Part shown: positions 58,301 through 61,501 of the stretch, piece after piece
Layout of the letters: every line of letters begins with the position of its first letter
Numbering within the stretch: the first letter of the stretch is position 1
NCBI GenBank assembly: GCA_947247005.1
Contig: OX365944.1
Location: forward strand, 57,952,096-58,016,095
DNA from: Spisula solida
Taxonomy: Eukaryota > Mollusca > Bivalvia > Venerida > Mactridae
Reading direction: 5' to 3'
Length of the DNA stretch: 64,000 nucleotides
The notes under the pieces: model-generated
Databases searched by the model: none
Told to the model about the DNA's origin: nothing
Seen by the model: only the letters and a program-made list of their open reading frames with translations
Translations under genes and position numbers: made by a program

Positions 58301-59788
58301 GCCAAACATGGTATACATGTATGAGTACCAGGTATAGATATGTAAACAATAGCCAGGATGAGCCTTTCATTGTCTTATTTTAATACACTAATATTTTACT
58401 GTTTCTTATCTGGTATCATTAACATTGTGGATTGTCAAGTGACTAAGTGAGAAAACAAAGAGAGTTTACAATATTACAATACAATATATATAGTAAATAT
58501 AACTAAATCATAAATTACAAGAGGCATTTCCTGTGCGGAACCAGGACACTGTTGTTTATGACACTAACTGACAAAGGCATTGTATACTTTCCCTATTTGT
58601 GTACTGTAACAGTACAATTTGAAGTAAATATCGACATTAGATTATGATATAATGAGTGCCCCGATCATAACAAACTGACAATATAAAACTTTCTTATTGA
58701 ATGTTTGTGTTCACTGGACACCCAAAAACAACCAGGAAACCAAGGATTAACTATCAGGCAATTATTTCTCCGAAAAAGTCTTACCGGTAGACTTTATAAT
58801 TATATACGTTACTAATTTCTTTGTTTCACCTTCTGATTTCATACACAGTCCAGATATCGAGACATAGTGGATACTTAGTTAGCTTTGTGTATTATCAGTA
58901 TGTTACGAAAGTACCAAACCAAAAGTCTAGTTCCTCAGTTGCTCTTTAGTAAGCCTTTACCAAAATGCAATTTGCAAACACATTAGACCAGAGATTTAAA
59001 TTACACTACAACTGGTTGGGAAATGACTTGAATCAATTTTATAAACTGAAATAGGAAGTAAAATGAGTTTTTAACTTTAAGTTACTTAAACTACACACTC
59101 ACTGTCTAAACATGTAACACAATAAAAAGTGTACATTTACTAAGAATGGCTGATTGAATCACAAACTAACACCATCCCTGAATCCCTGAATAAGTTTCAT
59201 GACATGCTGATGTAGTAGAGGTAAGATTTAGAAAGTAGTCATCATAAATGACAACATTTTAATATAATATAATAATTTGATGACAATAATAAAATCAATA
59301 ATTTGTTCTTAATATTAATTTATAAAAACTATTATTAATTGAATCATTGGCCAAGCTTTCAATTGTATTTTCTACTTTTACTTTGTAATCATTTTATCAG
59401 TGAGATATGACGTAAAGTATTTTATGTAACTTTTTTGTTGTATAATATAATACAATAACACATGATATCACGTTCGTGACTCCACCCAGGTATATATAGA
59501 TCTGGATCGATCAATAAATTATACATGTATGAATCACTGTATTTACACAGGTATCCACTACTTACTGAACGGTGTGTCAGATTCACTGTAGAAGTTTTTC
59601 GGCATAACAAGATCTAGAAAGTTATGACACATTTTAAACACAGGGTCCATTCCCTTTACTAGCGGAGACGGCTCTGTGTTCGTCGAAGACCCATCATTGG
59701 TCTGTCCATCTGTATTCGAAGTAGTGTTCTGACACATGCATGTCGCGAGCAGCGCTACACTTAGCACAAATAAAACTTTAAAACCCAT
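10125..59788 (-). CDS. PROM1: Prominin (CD133 family) pentaspan membrane glycoprotein, 25 coding exons
   Basis: Prominins bind cholesterol and organise membrane protrusions such as microvilli, cilia and photoreceptor discs, and they leave cells on extracellular vesicles. Joined by phase, the 25 exons give 944 residues (human PROM1 is about 865). Layout: signal peptide 1-19; TM1 about 104-126 followed by a Cys-rich run (CCCHCCCHKCGG); TM2 about 154-176; extracellular loop 1 about 177-430; TM3 about 433-455; TM4 about 475-505; extracellular loop 2 about 506-788; TM5 about 791-815; cytosolic tail 818-944. Loop Cys residues (DACTN, NPCTD, DCKDN, KCRPL, DAVC) sit where family members have theirs, and many N-X-S/T sites are present. 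Every intron is GT-AG and the phases close exactly (2,835 nt). The tail is over twice the vertebrate length and carries PPLY at 919-922. The symbol marks the family; PROM1 versus PROM2 orthology is not resolved. Confidence 0.95.
10702..10924. mobile_element. MITE with TACTGTAAA termini
   Basis: It starts TACTGTAAAC and ends TTTACAGTA. The interior has the CCACGAA-rich and TCGATGTTGAACTCGACCA words of a MITE type that I recognise from many invertebrate genomes. It lies in prominin intron 24, and the 78-codon minus ORF there is chance. Confidence 0.6.
11460..11537 (-). CDS. PROM1: Prominin coding exon 24: cytosolic tail
   Basis: Residues 831-856 (IRSHHNGEYDNGYRGGRHDD...), a hydrophilic His/Asn/Gly-rich tail segment that resembles human MKNMENGNNGYHKD. 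Acceptor ACACAG, donor GTACTT. The exon is small and tail sequences vary, but its phase is needed to enter exon 25. Confidence 0.85.
11861..12340. repeat. 20-bp minisatellite, about 24 units
   Basis: The unit is close to CATCTACACTGTCTAATCAA, with exact 20-bp periodicity and variants GTCTGATCAA, GTATAATCAA and GTCCCCATCTACGCTGACTA. The last variant occurs twice 160 bp apart, so a higher-order unit of eight repeats was duplicated. It lies in prominin intron 23. Confidence 0.92.
12489..12616 (-). CDS. PROM1: Prominin coding exon 23: TM5
   Basis: Residues 789-830. NAIWFGLGWSLFFYIPSFIL and AAMLSSLYKR match human [20 protein letters not shown]...KLAKYYRR. The cytosolic tail begins SEKYRQKRSFDDP, in line with the family's DSEDVYDD region. 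Confidence 0.96.
12875..12964 (-). CDS. PROM1: Prominin coding exon 22: conserved Cys before TM5
   Basis: Residues 759-788, end of loop 2. KCRPLYDGVQAAVDAVCVIT matches the human [20 protein letters not shown] pattern, with both Cys kept. Donor GTAAG at 12870-12874. Confidence 0.95.
13327..13395 (-). CDS. PROM1: Prominin coding exon 21
   Basis: Residues 736-758, loop 2 helix (ELNKTLDTIKALIVDTVDDS...), with glycosylation site NKT. The open frame reads on upstream through the acceptor into a repeat, which is not coding. Confidence 0.88.
13465..13871 (-). mobile_element. Dispersed non-coding element, CTGTCGCCATTC type, copy 1
   Basis: It runs from CATACCCCCCACAC through a G run, CCGT repeats and two diverged halves (ACTCCTCCTACAGTTTTTGC; ACTTCTCCTACAGTTTTTAC) to GCCGAATGGCGACAG. 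An inverted copy is at 32792-33234 and a fragment at 25481-25561. It has no coding potential and lies in intron 20. Confidence 0.7.
14462..14542 (-). CDS. PROM1: Prominin coding exon 20
   Basis: Residues 709-735, loop 2 helix (TKIDNLITNIEKSQTAFETD...). Phase 0 on both sides; TTTCAG acceptor, GTAAG donor. Confidence 0.9.
14869..15013. mobile_element. Fold-back element
   Basis: AATGAATATGTACCTGTG at the left pairs with CACAGGTACATATTCATT at the right. The arms continue through AATAAAGCA/TGCTTTATT and GTTTGGAAGCGTA/TACGCATCCAAAC. It is a nearly complete palindrome in intron 19 with no coding capacity. Confidence 0.75.
15437..15493 (-). CDS. PROM1: Prominin coding exon 19
   Basis: Residues 690-708, loop 2 (TNLTTVVSNLESEAQDTVT), a 19-codon exon in phase 0 with glycosylation site NLT. 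TTCCAG acceptor, GTGAGT donor. Confidence 0.88.
15758..16185. repeat. 48-bp minisatellite, nine units, open on both strands
   Basis: Nine units starting CATATCTTCCACATGTGGAG. Seven are 48 bp, the eighth is 44 bp and the ninth is 48 bp. Because 48 is divisible by three, both strands show long 16-residue-repeat ORFs that I judge to be artefacts. Alternate units carry GTGAAAT or GTGGAAT, so the array partly grew as two-unit blocks. The core resembles repeats at 24340-24520 and 27330-27515. Intron 18. Confidence 0.92.
16424..16504 (-). CDS. PROM1: Prominin coding exon 18
   Basis: Residues 663-689, loop 2 (KAQQLNTSAEQLETLQNVTV...), with glycosylation sites NTS and NVT. TTACAG acceptor, GTAAAT donor. 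Confidence 0.9.
16988..17080 (-). CDS. PROM1: Prominin coding exon 17
   Basis: Residues 632-662, loop 2 (LNKQLFSGSELSSVISQLRE...). Phase 0 on both sides, TTCCAG acceptor, GTAAG donor. Confidence 0.9.
17258..17465. repeat. Dispersed repeat with TTTATATAGTGCCC head
   Basis: ATTTATATAGTGCCCTTTTC followed by TTCAAAGGTGCTTTACATG is a motif that I recognise from common repeats in many invertebrate genomes. A shorter echo lies at 25930-25980 inside the mariner-like element. Class not determined. Intron 16. Confidence 0.45.
17669..17824 (-). CDS. PROM1: Prominin coding exon 16
   Basis: Residues 580-631, loop 2 (DVLKQVDQMKTQIANVANVE... to NFTEYTVQ), helical with an N-glycosylation site NFT. It aligns with the human segment LESLKVNLN...DFAACGID, but the Cys of that region is absent. 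Phase 0 on both sides. Confidence 0.92.
17930..19680. other. CpG-richer part of intron 15, content unknown
   Basis: This stretch has more CpG and GC words than the surrounding introns (TCACGTGA-like site near 18131, GAGCGGGAATCG, CCGGACCGGAC, TTCGCGGGATAAAGGTCGCG). A duplicated TTACTTCCCTTTGCAA lies near 18650-18685. I see no long ORF. It could hold an old transposon, an internal promoter or a non-coding transcript. Confidence 0.3.
19541..19642 (-). mobile_element. Fragment of the GGAGCCTGTTGC element family
   Basis: ATAGACGTAGGAAAGCGCTC, GGTAGCGCCTTTTGG and GTAACGTGCTCC parallel the right half of 7969-8233 (ATAGACGTAGGAAAAGGC, GCAACAGGCTCC). It is truncated on the left. Intron 15. Confidence 0.5.
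19867..19948 (-). CDS. PROM1: Prominin coding exon 15: conserved DCK motif
   Basis: Residues 552-579, loop 2. DCKDNKGIYSALQLQNLFDI is close to human [20 protein letters not shown], the best small landmark of the family here. Donor GTAAG at 19862-19866. Confidence 0.95.
20494..20588 (-). CDS. PROM1: Prominin coding exon 14
   Basis: Residues 521-551, extracellular loop 2 (DMESLLNDLNFNLSDALDFD...), with an N-glycosylation site at NLS. Phase 0 in, phase 2 out; GTATGT donor. Confidence 0.9.
20847..21240. repeat. 28-bp minisatellite, about 14 units
   Basis: The unit is close to CAGTCATACAGATGAGTTCA plus ATATCACA, with AAAGGTG and shorter ATATGTG variants. It lies in intron 13, about 260 bp upstream of exon 14. 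Confidence 0.9.
21632..21725. repeat. Short tandem duplication, about 39-bp unit
   Basis: ACTCAACATGCATCCAATTC followed by TTGTGTGACTCCAATTGAC is repeated about two and a half times. The 81-codon ORF over it is chance. Confidence 0.75.
22217..22343 (-). CDS. PROM1: Prominin coding exon 13: TM4
   Basis: Residues 478-520. SFLFAAILMLVVVIMFMIGG is TM4. Extracellular loop 2 starts with LGCKYTNEGVDNIG. The acceptor tract abuts a 29-bp tandem repeat (22344-22494). Confidence 0.95.
22344..22494. repeat. 29-bp tandem repeat at the exon 13 acceptor
   Basis: Five units of AATATAGAAATATCAACAAT plus TACATGTAA. On the minus strand each unit carries a TTGATATTTCTATATTT tract, and the copy nearest the exon forms the real acceptor tract, ending in TTTCAG at 22344. 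Confidence 0.88.
23081..23188. repeat. 36-bp tandem repeat, three units
   Basis: Three nearly identical units of ATTGCTTGACCATGGCACCT plus TACAATGTTGGTTTGG, the first with one change (GACTATGG). Intron 12. Confidence 0.9.
23295..23441 (-). CDS. PROM1: Prominin coding exon 12: TM3
   Basis: Residues 429-477. WYSCIGLGCAVLLTVFFYYM and GVLYGLCG match the family TM3 and following segment (human FYYLGLLCGVCGYD). Then comes the short cytosolic loop GERAGHRAGCCNRETGAG. Donor GTAAG at 23290-23294. Confidence 0.95.
23503..23835. repeat. Degenerate ~75-80 bp tandem repeat
   Basis: About four to five diverged units contain CCATTGGTCAATTTTAAGAC, then CAGAATTCACCAATCAGGGA, then CTCCAATCTTAAATG. Intron 11. 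Confidence 0.7.
23971..24047 (-). CDS. PROM1: Prominin coding exon 11
   Basis: Residues 404-428, the last part of loop 1 before TM3 (NDGIKNVQDAVNDDMDSVLK...). Phase 0 in, phase 2 out. Confidence 0.9.
24340..24520. repeat. Dispersed repeat with CTTCTCCACATGTGGAG core, copy 1
   Basis: It shares TTTTCCTGGACTGTATTCCA, CTAACTTACC, CAACTTCTCCACATGTGGAG, GAAAATC and later CAGTCATG words with 27330-27515. The core is the same as in the 48-bp minisatellite at 15758. Intron 10. Confidence 0.65.
24777..24856 (-). CDS. PROM1: Prominin coding exon 10
   Basis: Residues 377-403, extracellular loop 1 (ATNEITKINNTINNEVKNLK...), with an N-glycosylation site at NNT. TTCCAG acceptor, GTAAG donor. Confidence 0.9.
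25273..25336 (-). CDS. PROM1: Prominin coding exon 9
   Basis: Residues 356-376, extracellular loop 1 (ASDSFNSISDEVQSKVQAEI). Phase 0 in, phase 1 out. The 915-bp mariner-like element lies in the preceding intron (25337-26771). Confidence 0.88.
25481..25561 (+). mobile_element. Fragment of the CTGTCGCCATTC-type element
   Basis: ACAGTCGCCTTTCCCCAGAC, TAATATACCTGTGTCTGCAA and AGGGCCATTATTCTG match the head of the copy at 32792-33234. It is truncated and diverged. It lies in intron 8, beside the mariner-like element. Confidence 0.5.
25831..26745. mobile_element. Non-autonomous mariner-like element, 915 bp
   Basis: Perfect 20-bp terminal inverted repeats: CAGGGTGTCTCAAAATACAT at the left and its complement at the right. 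A TA dinucleotide flanks each side, as Tc1/mariner insertion leaves. CAGGGTG ends are common in this group. The interior is AT-rich with no transposase frame. Intron 8. Confidence 0.85.
26772..26840 (-). CDS. PROM1: Prominin coding exon 8
   Basis: Residues 333-355, extracellular loop 1 (LDELAPQADNIKDAQEIHTF). Phase 0 on both sides, TTCCAG acceptor, GTAATA donor. Confidence 0.9.
27330..27515. repeat. Dispersed repeat with TTTTCCACACGTGGAG core, copy 2
   Basis: It matches copy 1: TTTTCTTGGACTGTACTCCA, CAACTTACC, TTTTCCACACGTGGAGAAG, GAAAATCAACATTGTTG, CAGTCATG. Intron 7, about 110 bp from exon 7. Confidence 0.65.
27628..27833 (-). CDS. PROM1: Prominin coding exon 7: two conserved Cys of loop 1
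   Basis: Residues 264-332, extracellular loop 1. It carries the Cys pair DAC...NPC that aligns with the human LCLVHPSSETC segment, and a coiled-coil-like helix before it. Donor GTAAG at 27623-27627. Confidence 0.93.
28447..28520 (+). mobile_element. tRNA-derived SINE, 5'-truncated copy
   Basis: It matches 5184-5257 nearly base for base (ACAGGTGGAGGCAC, CATATTTCAGCAGAAAGCTG, AAATAAAGGCTATGCTC). It lacks the tRNA 5' part, as expected from incomplete reverse transcription. It lies in prominin intron 6. Confidence 0.75.
28940..29023 (-). CDS. PROM1: Prominin coding exon 6
   Basis: Residues 236-263, extracellular loop 1 (AANRTVQRIKDSINATELLA...). It has two N-glycosylation sites (NRT, NAT). Acceptor TTTCAG, donor GTATGT; phase 1 in and out. 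Confidence 0.9.
29622..29691 (-). CDS. PROM1: Prominin coding exon 5
   Basis: Residues 213-235, extracellular loop 1 (SIDQTVTDTVVKNGLDEILP). It is flanked by TATTTCAG and GGTTAATA; phase 0 in, phase 1 out. It matches the human segment that ends in ILDRLRPNIIP. Confidence 0.9.
29881..29991 (-). mobile_element. Fragment of the GGAGCCTGTTGC element family
   Basis: TACGTAGCGCTTTCCACAGG, AAAGGCGCTCGGTAGCTCTT and TAGGCAACAGACCC match words of the copies at 7969 and 19541. Diverged; limits uncertain. Intron 4. Confidence 0.45.
30343..30495. mobile_element. Small MITE with CAGGCTCCGT termini
   Basis: Left CAGGCTCCGTCAAA and right TTTAACGGAGCCTG are inverted repeats with one mismatch. The interior has repeated CTGACTGACAA words. 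Similar words at about 63458-63540 suggest a decayed relative. Intron 4. Confidence 0.7.
31488..31623 (-). CDS. PROM1: Prominin coding exon 4: end of TM2, start of extracellular loop 1
   Basis: Residues 167-212. AGAIIVFLG completes TM2. The rest (SDLLHRSLQNDDNKGLVGSM...) begins the helical first extracellular loop, with an N-glycosylation site at NDS. A 70-nt hairpin element (31660-31729) sits about 37 nt upstream of the acceptor. Confidence 0.93.
31660..31729. repeat. Hairpin element, copy 3 of 3
   Basis: CGTCCCTTTTGCTCAACAAG at the left faces TTGCGCCAAAGGGACG at the right. The inner part (GTCTAACTATA/CAGAGAGATA) pairs less well. It lies only 37 nt upstream of the exon 4 acceptor, in the region that should hold the branch point and tract. 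Confidence 0.75.
32023..32231 (-). CDS. PROM1: Prominin coding exon 3: TM1, Cys-rich cytosolic loop, start of TM2
   Basis: Residues 98-166. GGCIIVGFIFIIFMPIVGF is TM1. It runs into the Cys-rich stretch that is typical of prominins (YCCCHCCCHKCGG), a short basic loop, then TLTIFLLICTTLM, the first half of TM2. The donor is GTAAG at 32018-32022. Confidence 0.95.
32792..33234 (+). mobile_element. Dispersed non-coding element, CTGTCGCCATTC type, copy 2
   Basis: CTAGAGCTGTCGCCATTCAA starts it, then CAGACTAATATACCC, two related halves each with AAGGGCCATAATTCTG, and an end at TACCCCCCCTTACAACTCG and GTGCGGGGGTATA. It is inverted relative to 13465-13871. It lies in intron 2, about 60 bp from exon 2. 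Confidence 0.7.
33295..33362 (-). CDS. PROM1: Prominin coding exon 2
   Basis: Residues about 75-97 (AHELARIVNEDD...KWQD), the extracellular segment just before TM1. It enters in phase 1 after TTTTCAG and ends in phase 0 before GTACGT. It joins exon 1 and exon 3 without loss compared with the human alignment, so no exon seems to be missing in the large first intron. Confidence 0.9.
33495..34279. mobile_element. Non-autonomous hAT-like element, 785 bp
   Basis: Left end TAGGGGTGTAACGATA and right end TATCGTTACAACCTTA are inverted repeats with two mismatches. Sub-terminal GATACG/CGTATC words recur. Flanks cctaacac and ctaaacac agree at six of eight positions, consistent with an old 8-bp target duplication. 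No transposase frame. Intron 1. Confidence 0.75.
34405..34775. repeat. Tandem repeat, three units of about 133-158 bp
   Basis: Each unit has AGTCTTAATGTTGAATCAAA, GAAGCAATCTTGATC, TTTCTGTCCAGTCTTACA and CTTATAGTAATTGTAATATT. Units start near 34408, 34541 and 34699; the third is shorter. Intron 1. Confidence 0.85.
35811..36768 (-). repeat. LTR (3' LTR in element orientation)
   Basis: 958 bp. Plus-strand ends are TGTGACCGGAGG and CTTGTTACA. It appears identical to 41081-42038 with no indel: all corresponding positions differ by exactly 5,270. Confidence 0.92.
38040..38590. repeat. Degenerate ~110-120 bp tandem repeat inside the LTR element
   Basis: About five units share TTTTGCAACTTTGTTGACAA or TTGCAACTTTTCGGAC, CTGATCAATCTAGTATTAT and ATGGGATCAGCCGTATTATT. 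The last two units are nearly identical. It lies between the RNase H remnant and the 3' LTR, in the place of integrase. Confidence 0.8.
39500..39785 (-). pseudogene. Gypsy-type RNase H remnant
   Basis: A minus-strand frame contains VYTDH, then GGRHGRWARHLH and NGNTDGLSGYTYPE. These match the last part of the Ty3/Gypsy RNase H domain (VYTDH, GRLARW, NADGLSRRPYP patterns). Just upstream, 39786-40000, faint RT/RNase H-like words are split over frames with stops. Reverse transcriptase core and integrase are not recognisable. Old break, not functional. Confidence 0.7.
41081..42038 (-). repeat. LTR (5' LTR in element orientation)
   Basis: Matching copy of 35811-36768. A 142-codon plus ORF (40799-41227) crosses the junction of interior and LTR and shares its last 42 codons with the ORF in the other LTR. 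It is not a gene. Confidence 0.92.
42208..43180. mobile_element. Composite element with ~165-bp tandem core, copy A
   Basis: Head CAAGAGCACCGCCTTGCGGG; then five units spaced 162, 168, 164 and 174 bp, each with GGGGCAATAACTCTTGC, ATGCAGATCAGAGTTATG, CAGGTATTGATGGTGAACAA and CACATAGTGTATGAGAAAAG; then CATGCAACGCTGACGTTGAA. The plan resembles tandem-core non-autonomous elements described in bivalves (pearl/Helentron-like), but the class is not proven. Non-coding. Confidence 0.7.
43417..44269. mobile_element. Non-autonomous pogo/Tigger-like element, 853 bp
   Basis: Terminal repeats CAGTAAACTCCCTCAAAATC and GGTTTTGAGGGAGTTTACTG differ at one position over 24 bp, and TA flanks both sides. CAGTAAA-type ends with repeated internal ACCGGAC words are typical of pogo/Tigger elements. 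No transposase frame. Intron 1. Confidence 0.82.
44272..45170. other. Intron 1 stretch without recognised features
   Basis: AT-rich sequence with only chance ORFs. No splice-bounded coding segment that fits prominin was seen. Confidence 0.6.
45176..45307. repeat. GAA/AGA-rich purine tract
   Basis: AGAAGAAGAAGAAGAAG followed by repeats of GAATAGGAAGAAGAGAGGAA plus AGTAGAA. Strand-asymmetric purine DNA. An ORF ending in an Arg-rich run (45016-45219) is a product of it. Confidence 0.85.
45700..45776. repeat. Hairpin element, copy 2 of 3, best palindrome
   Basis: GTCCCTTTGGCGCAACAAGG and TTGTAACTTACTAT at the left pair with ATAGTGAGTTACAACC and TTGTTGCATCGAAGGGAC at the right: about 34-bp arms with few mismatches and a short TTCTAA-like loop. 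Intron 1. Confidence 0.8.
46551..46640 (+). mobile_element. MetaSINE-like tRNA-derived SINE fragment
   Basis: CCTCGATAGCCTAGTGGTTC is an A-box region, TTGGGTTTGTGACCC a decayed B box, and GCGTCATACCAAAGC a body start that I recognise from MetaSINE-type elements of molluscs. The tail is lost or diverged. It supports a mollusc origin. Confidence 0.65.
46641..50386. other. Intron 1 stretch, no gene; small local duplications
   Basis: AT-rich with chance ORFs only. A 2-copy repeat of CTGACACCCAAGTCAACC with GTTTCCTGGAACTT lies at 47846-47925. 49980-50300 has the look of an old dispersed repeat (CACATGTTAAAGAACCAAGA) that I cannot place. Confidence 0.5.
50387..50609. mobile_element. MITE with TATAGTTCGCCGG termini
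   Basis: Left TATAGTTCGCCGGGGATAAC and right GTTATCTCCGGCGAACTATA are inverted repeats with one mismatch in 20, followed by CTCTAACCTT/AGGCTAGTG. The interior is AT-rich. A relative lacking the outer ends is at 51795-51977. Confidence 0.8.
51343..51534. mobile_element. MITE with CAGGGTGTTAA termini, 192 bp
   Basis: Left CAGGGTGTTAATAAAGTTTG and right CAAACTTTTTTAACACCCTG are inverted repeats with one mismatch in 20, and pairing continues to about 27 bp. CAGGGTG ends suggest a mariner-type origin, though TA is clear only on the left flank. Confidence 0.75.
51795..51977. mobile_element. Relative of the TTCGCCGG MITE
   Basis: GATAACACTATAGCCTTTG at the left and AAGGCTAGAGTTATC at the right are inverted and match the sub-terminal parts of 50387-50609. 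The TTCGCCGG tips are missing. Confidence 0.6.
52675..53671. mobile_element. Composite element with ~180-bp tandem core, copy B
   Basis: Head CAAGAGCTGTCCACAAACAG with CGCGCTCCACTATT; then four to five units with AAAAGGGGGCATAATTTCAA, AAAATGCTTGATAGAGTTAC, GGGGTCATGATGGTGAACAA and ACCTGTACCTAAACTTTAAC; end CACCGACGCCAACGTCGACG and AATAGTGGAGC. GCTCCACTATT near the head and AATAGTGGAGC at the tail are inverted. Same plan as 42208-43180. Non-coding. Confidence 0.7.
53672..55671. other. Intron 1 stretch without genes
   Basis: Chance ORFs only. A short duplication (ACTGACCGGAGGCCACATGA type, two copies) lies at 54303-54352. No exon-like segment recognised. Confidence 0.55.
55672..55975 (-). mobile_element. 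Short repeat element, copy 2 (inverse of 9759-9975)
   Basis: On the minus strand it reads TTTTGAGAGAACAAGAATGA, AACTGTCTGAA, ...TTTTCATAAAAAAATAGGTG, ...CTTACAACCTAATTC, in the same order as 9759-9975. Longer and diverged; limits approximate. Confidence 0.5.
55976..57105. other. Intron 1 stretch without recognised features
   Basis: AT-rich, no repeats or exons recognised. Confidence 0.55.
57106..57606. repeat. 46-bp minisatellite, about 11 units
   Basis: The unit is close to CCAGATATAGTCAGCAGAAC plus AATGTCAATATAACAACAGT plus GAAACA. Variants: ATATTCAACAGGAC, CAGGGAAAC, GAAACGCC. The variants recur in order, so blocks of units were duplicated. Intron 1. Confidence 0.92.
57989..58033. repeat. 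Short perfect hairpin
   Basis: ATCATGCGTGAG and CTCACGCATGAT are perfect 12-bp arms, with an inner TCTCA/TGAGA pair. Isolated; no other copy seen in the window. Confidence 0.7.
58034..59565. other. Intron 1, exon 1-proximal part, no recognised features
   Basis: AT-rich, no repeats, no exon recognised. It contains the exon 1 donor at its end. Confidence 0.55.
59566..59788 (-). CDS. PROM1: Prominin coding exon 1: start codon and signal peptide
   Basis: Residues 1-74, ending in phase 1. The start has a good context (A at -3, G at +4) and opens a hydrophobic signal peptide ending near ATCMC|QNTT. A Ser/Thr/Asn-rich segment follows, then MPKNFYSESDTPF, which aligns with the pre-TM1 segment of prominins. 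The donor is GTAAG at 59561-59565. The next exon is 26.2 kb away. Confidence 0.92.
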
Positions 59789-60120
59789 TTTTACAATAAA
59801 ACAGTTATTAAAATCCTTTAAAGTAATTAACCCAACGAAAATAAACGAAATTATTCAAACCGATCTGACAACATCATATCCGAACCGATCGAATTTCACT
59901 AATGTCAACACACTTCTCTTTCTCTTCCTGAACGAAACACACCTGGGTGACCTATTGACCCGGAGTTCGGTAAACTCCGGCGAATCACGTCACGCTCCGT
60001 TTAGGCCAATCAAATATGTACGATATGGTTATTTGGTGTTCGTGTATCTTTGGATACCGCCTTTCTGGGAAGAACGCCGCTATCGCTCGAGGTAATAATT
60101 AACGGACAAAGGTTAATGAC
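59789..60120 (-). promoter_or_regulatory. Probable prominin 5'UTR and core promoter
   Basis: The sequence upstream of the start codon becomes richer in CpG. Read on the minus strand, 59985-60020 has an inverted CCAAT box (TGATTGGCC) and a CRE-like TGACGTGA about 200-225 nt before the ATG, with no clear TATA box. A 21-bp palindrome (CCGGAGTT...AACTCCGG) at 59969-59991 lies next to them. Transcription probably starts between about 59900 and 59970. Inferred from motifs only. Confidence 0.45.
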
Positions 60121-60903
60121 AGGTCTACAACAATCTCAATACACGCACGCTTGAATTGCGGAGTTTCAATGCTGCTGTTATAAAAGCTGATGGATGTAGA
60201 TACCTATAGATGTGCCTAAAATTTATGAACTAAACCACGTATATTAATATAATGTAGACCTACATCGTAATTAAAGTGCAATGACCTTCCGCGTGCGCAA
60301 ATATTCGGTACCATGGTAACCAAATTATCTGTCATACCATCTAATCACATTACACATTGACACAGGGGCGTACCAGGGTCATTTTCGGTGTGTACAGCCC
60401 AAGCATGCATCTGTCAGTCATATTCATGCGCAGATTCAACTTTTTCTCTTTTTTTAATTTCTCCAACAGAGCATTACTCAGAAATGTTTTAGTTAATGAA
60501 CGTGCAATGTGAAACCATTGGACATTTTGCTATAACACAGTTCTAACATGTGCCCGGGTTCTGATTTGCCTAGTAGACCTACCCGTGTATCTAATTCTAC
60601 ACACGCTTCTGAAACAACATAATAAACTGAATTATCCAGTCACTTCCGGCAAAATCTGCCTGTTAACGGGGTGCCTGATAAACTAAGCGATAATCGGTCA
60701 CCTGGTCATGTGACTAGTGATAATCCGTCACCTTACCACGTGATCTGACGGACTTCTTCTTATATGAGAGTCACCAGTTGCAATTCCGTGCCTGAGGGTG
60801 AGGTTTTCCTATTCTAAATGAGCTGGTGGTTGATCGGTTATTTTCTTCGACTTATCTGCGTCTACACGACGTCTATCAAGATGTCCGACGTCGTTGTTTA
60901 TCA

Positions 60904-60911
60904 TGACGTCA
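60904..60911. promoter_or_regulatory. Perfect CRE palindrome TGACGTCA
   Basis: Canonical CREB/ATF site, with a second half-like site GTGACGTTG about 17 bp further. It lies in a GC-rich patch (60650-60960) with CCACGTGATC and a duplicated GATAATCSGTCACCT, possibly an upstream promoter or enhancer. Confidence 0.4.
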
Positions 60912-61002
60912 CGGAACGAACGTGACGTTGCGCGCTTGTTAATGAAAGAGTAACAATATAGTCCCGAGTTTGATCCCCTTACTGAGCAGATTAAGCGACT
61001 GG

Positions 61003-61160
61003 ATACATAGAATAATAGGTTAGTGCCGTGAATGAAGTAAAAGTTTATCCGGCTCGGCTGCGGAAATTATCGGATTCGCCTACGGCTCACCCGATAAATT
61101 CCTCCGCCTTGCCAGATAAACTTTTTCATCCACGGCACTAACCTATTATTCTCTATGTGT
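61003..61160. mobile_element. Fold-back element 1
   Basis: ATAATAGGTTAGTGCCGTG at the left and CACGGCACTAACCTATTAT at the right are perfect inverted arms, extended by ATACATAG/CTATGTGT and AAGTTTATC/GATAAACTT. The centre is rich in CCGGATAA-type words. Intergenic between the divergent genes. Confidence 0.8.
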
Positions 61161-61249
61161 CTGATCTGATCAGCATAAATTATTCCATGCGTGCGTACCT
61201 TTTTGATCATCTTTATAAACATTTATTCAGCGCCTAATACACTAAGCAT

Positions 61250-61501
61250 TATTTCTTCATCGATTTCTATGAAATATACGCCACGCTAAGGGGACAATTG
61301 TTAGCTTTCCATGAAATATAAAATCTTTTTCAGCGGCTGTGCCGTGTTGTCCTTACCTTGTGAAACCGTTGAATGTGTAGGTTTCACAGGGTAGTGAAAA
61401 AATCGGTAAAACTGCTGAAAAGGATATTATATTTCACGGAAAGCATATACTTTTCCCCTTAGCATGGTGGCGTATATTGTATAGAAATCGATGAAGAAAT
61501 A
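61250..61501. mobile_element. Fold-back element 2, ~250-bp palindrome
   Basis: TATTTCTTCATCGATTTCTA at the left pairs with TAGAAATCGATGAAGAAATA at the right. The arms continue through AATATACGCCA, GCTAAGGGG, TGAAATATA, CTTTTTCAGC and GTGAAAC almost to the centre, giving arms of about 120 bp. Confidence 0.85.

Noticed and set aside
60888..60935. Short frame ATGTCCGACGTCG... as a first exon
   Set aside because: Only about 14 codons before a stop, no donor, and its words are explained by clustered CRE-like sites.
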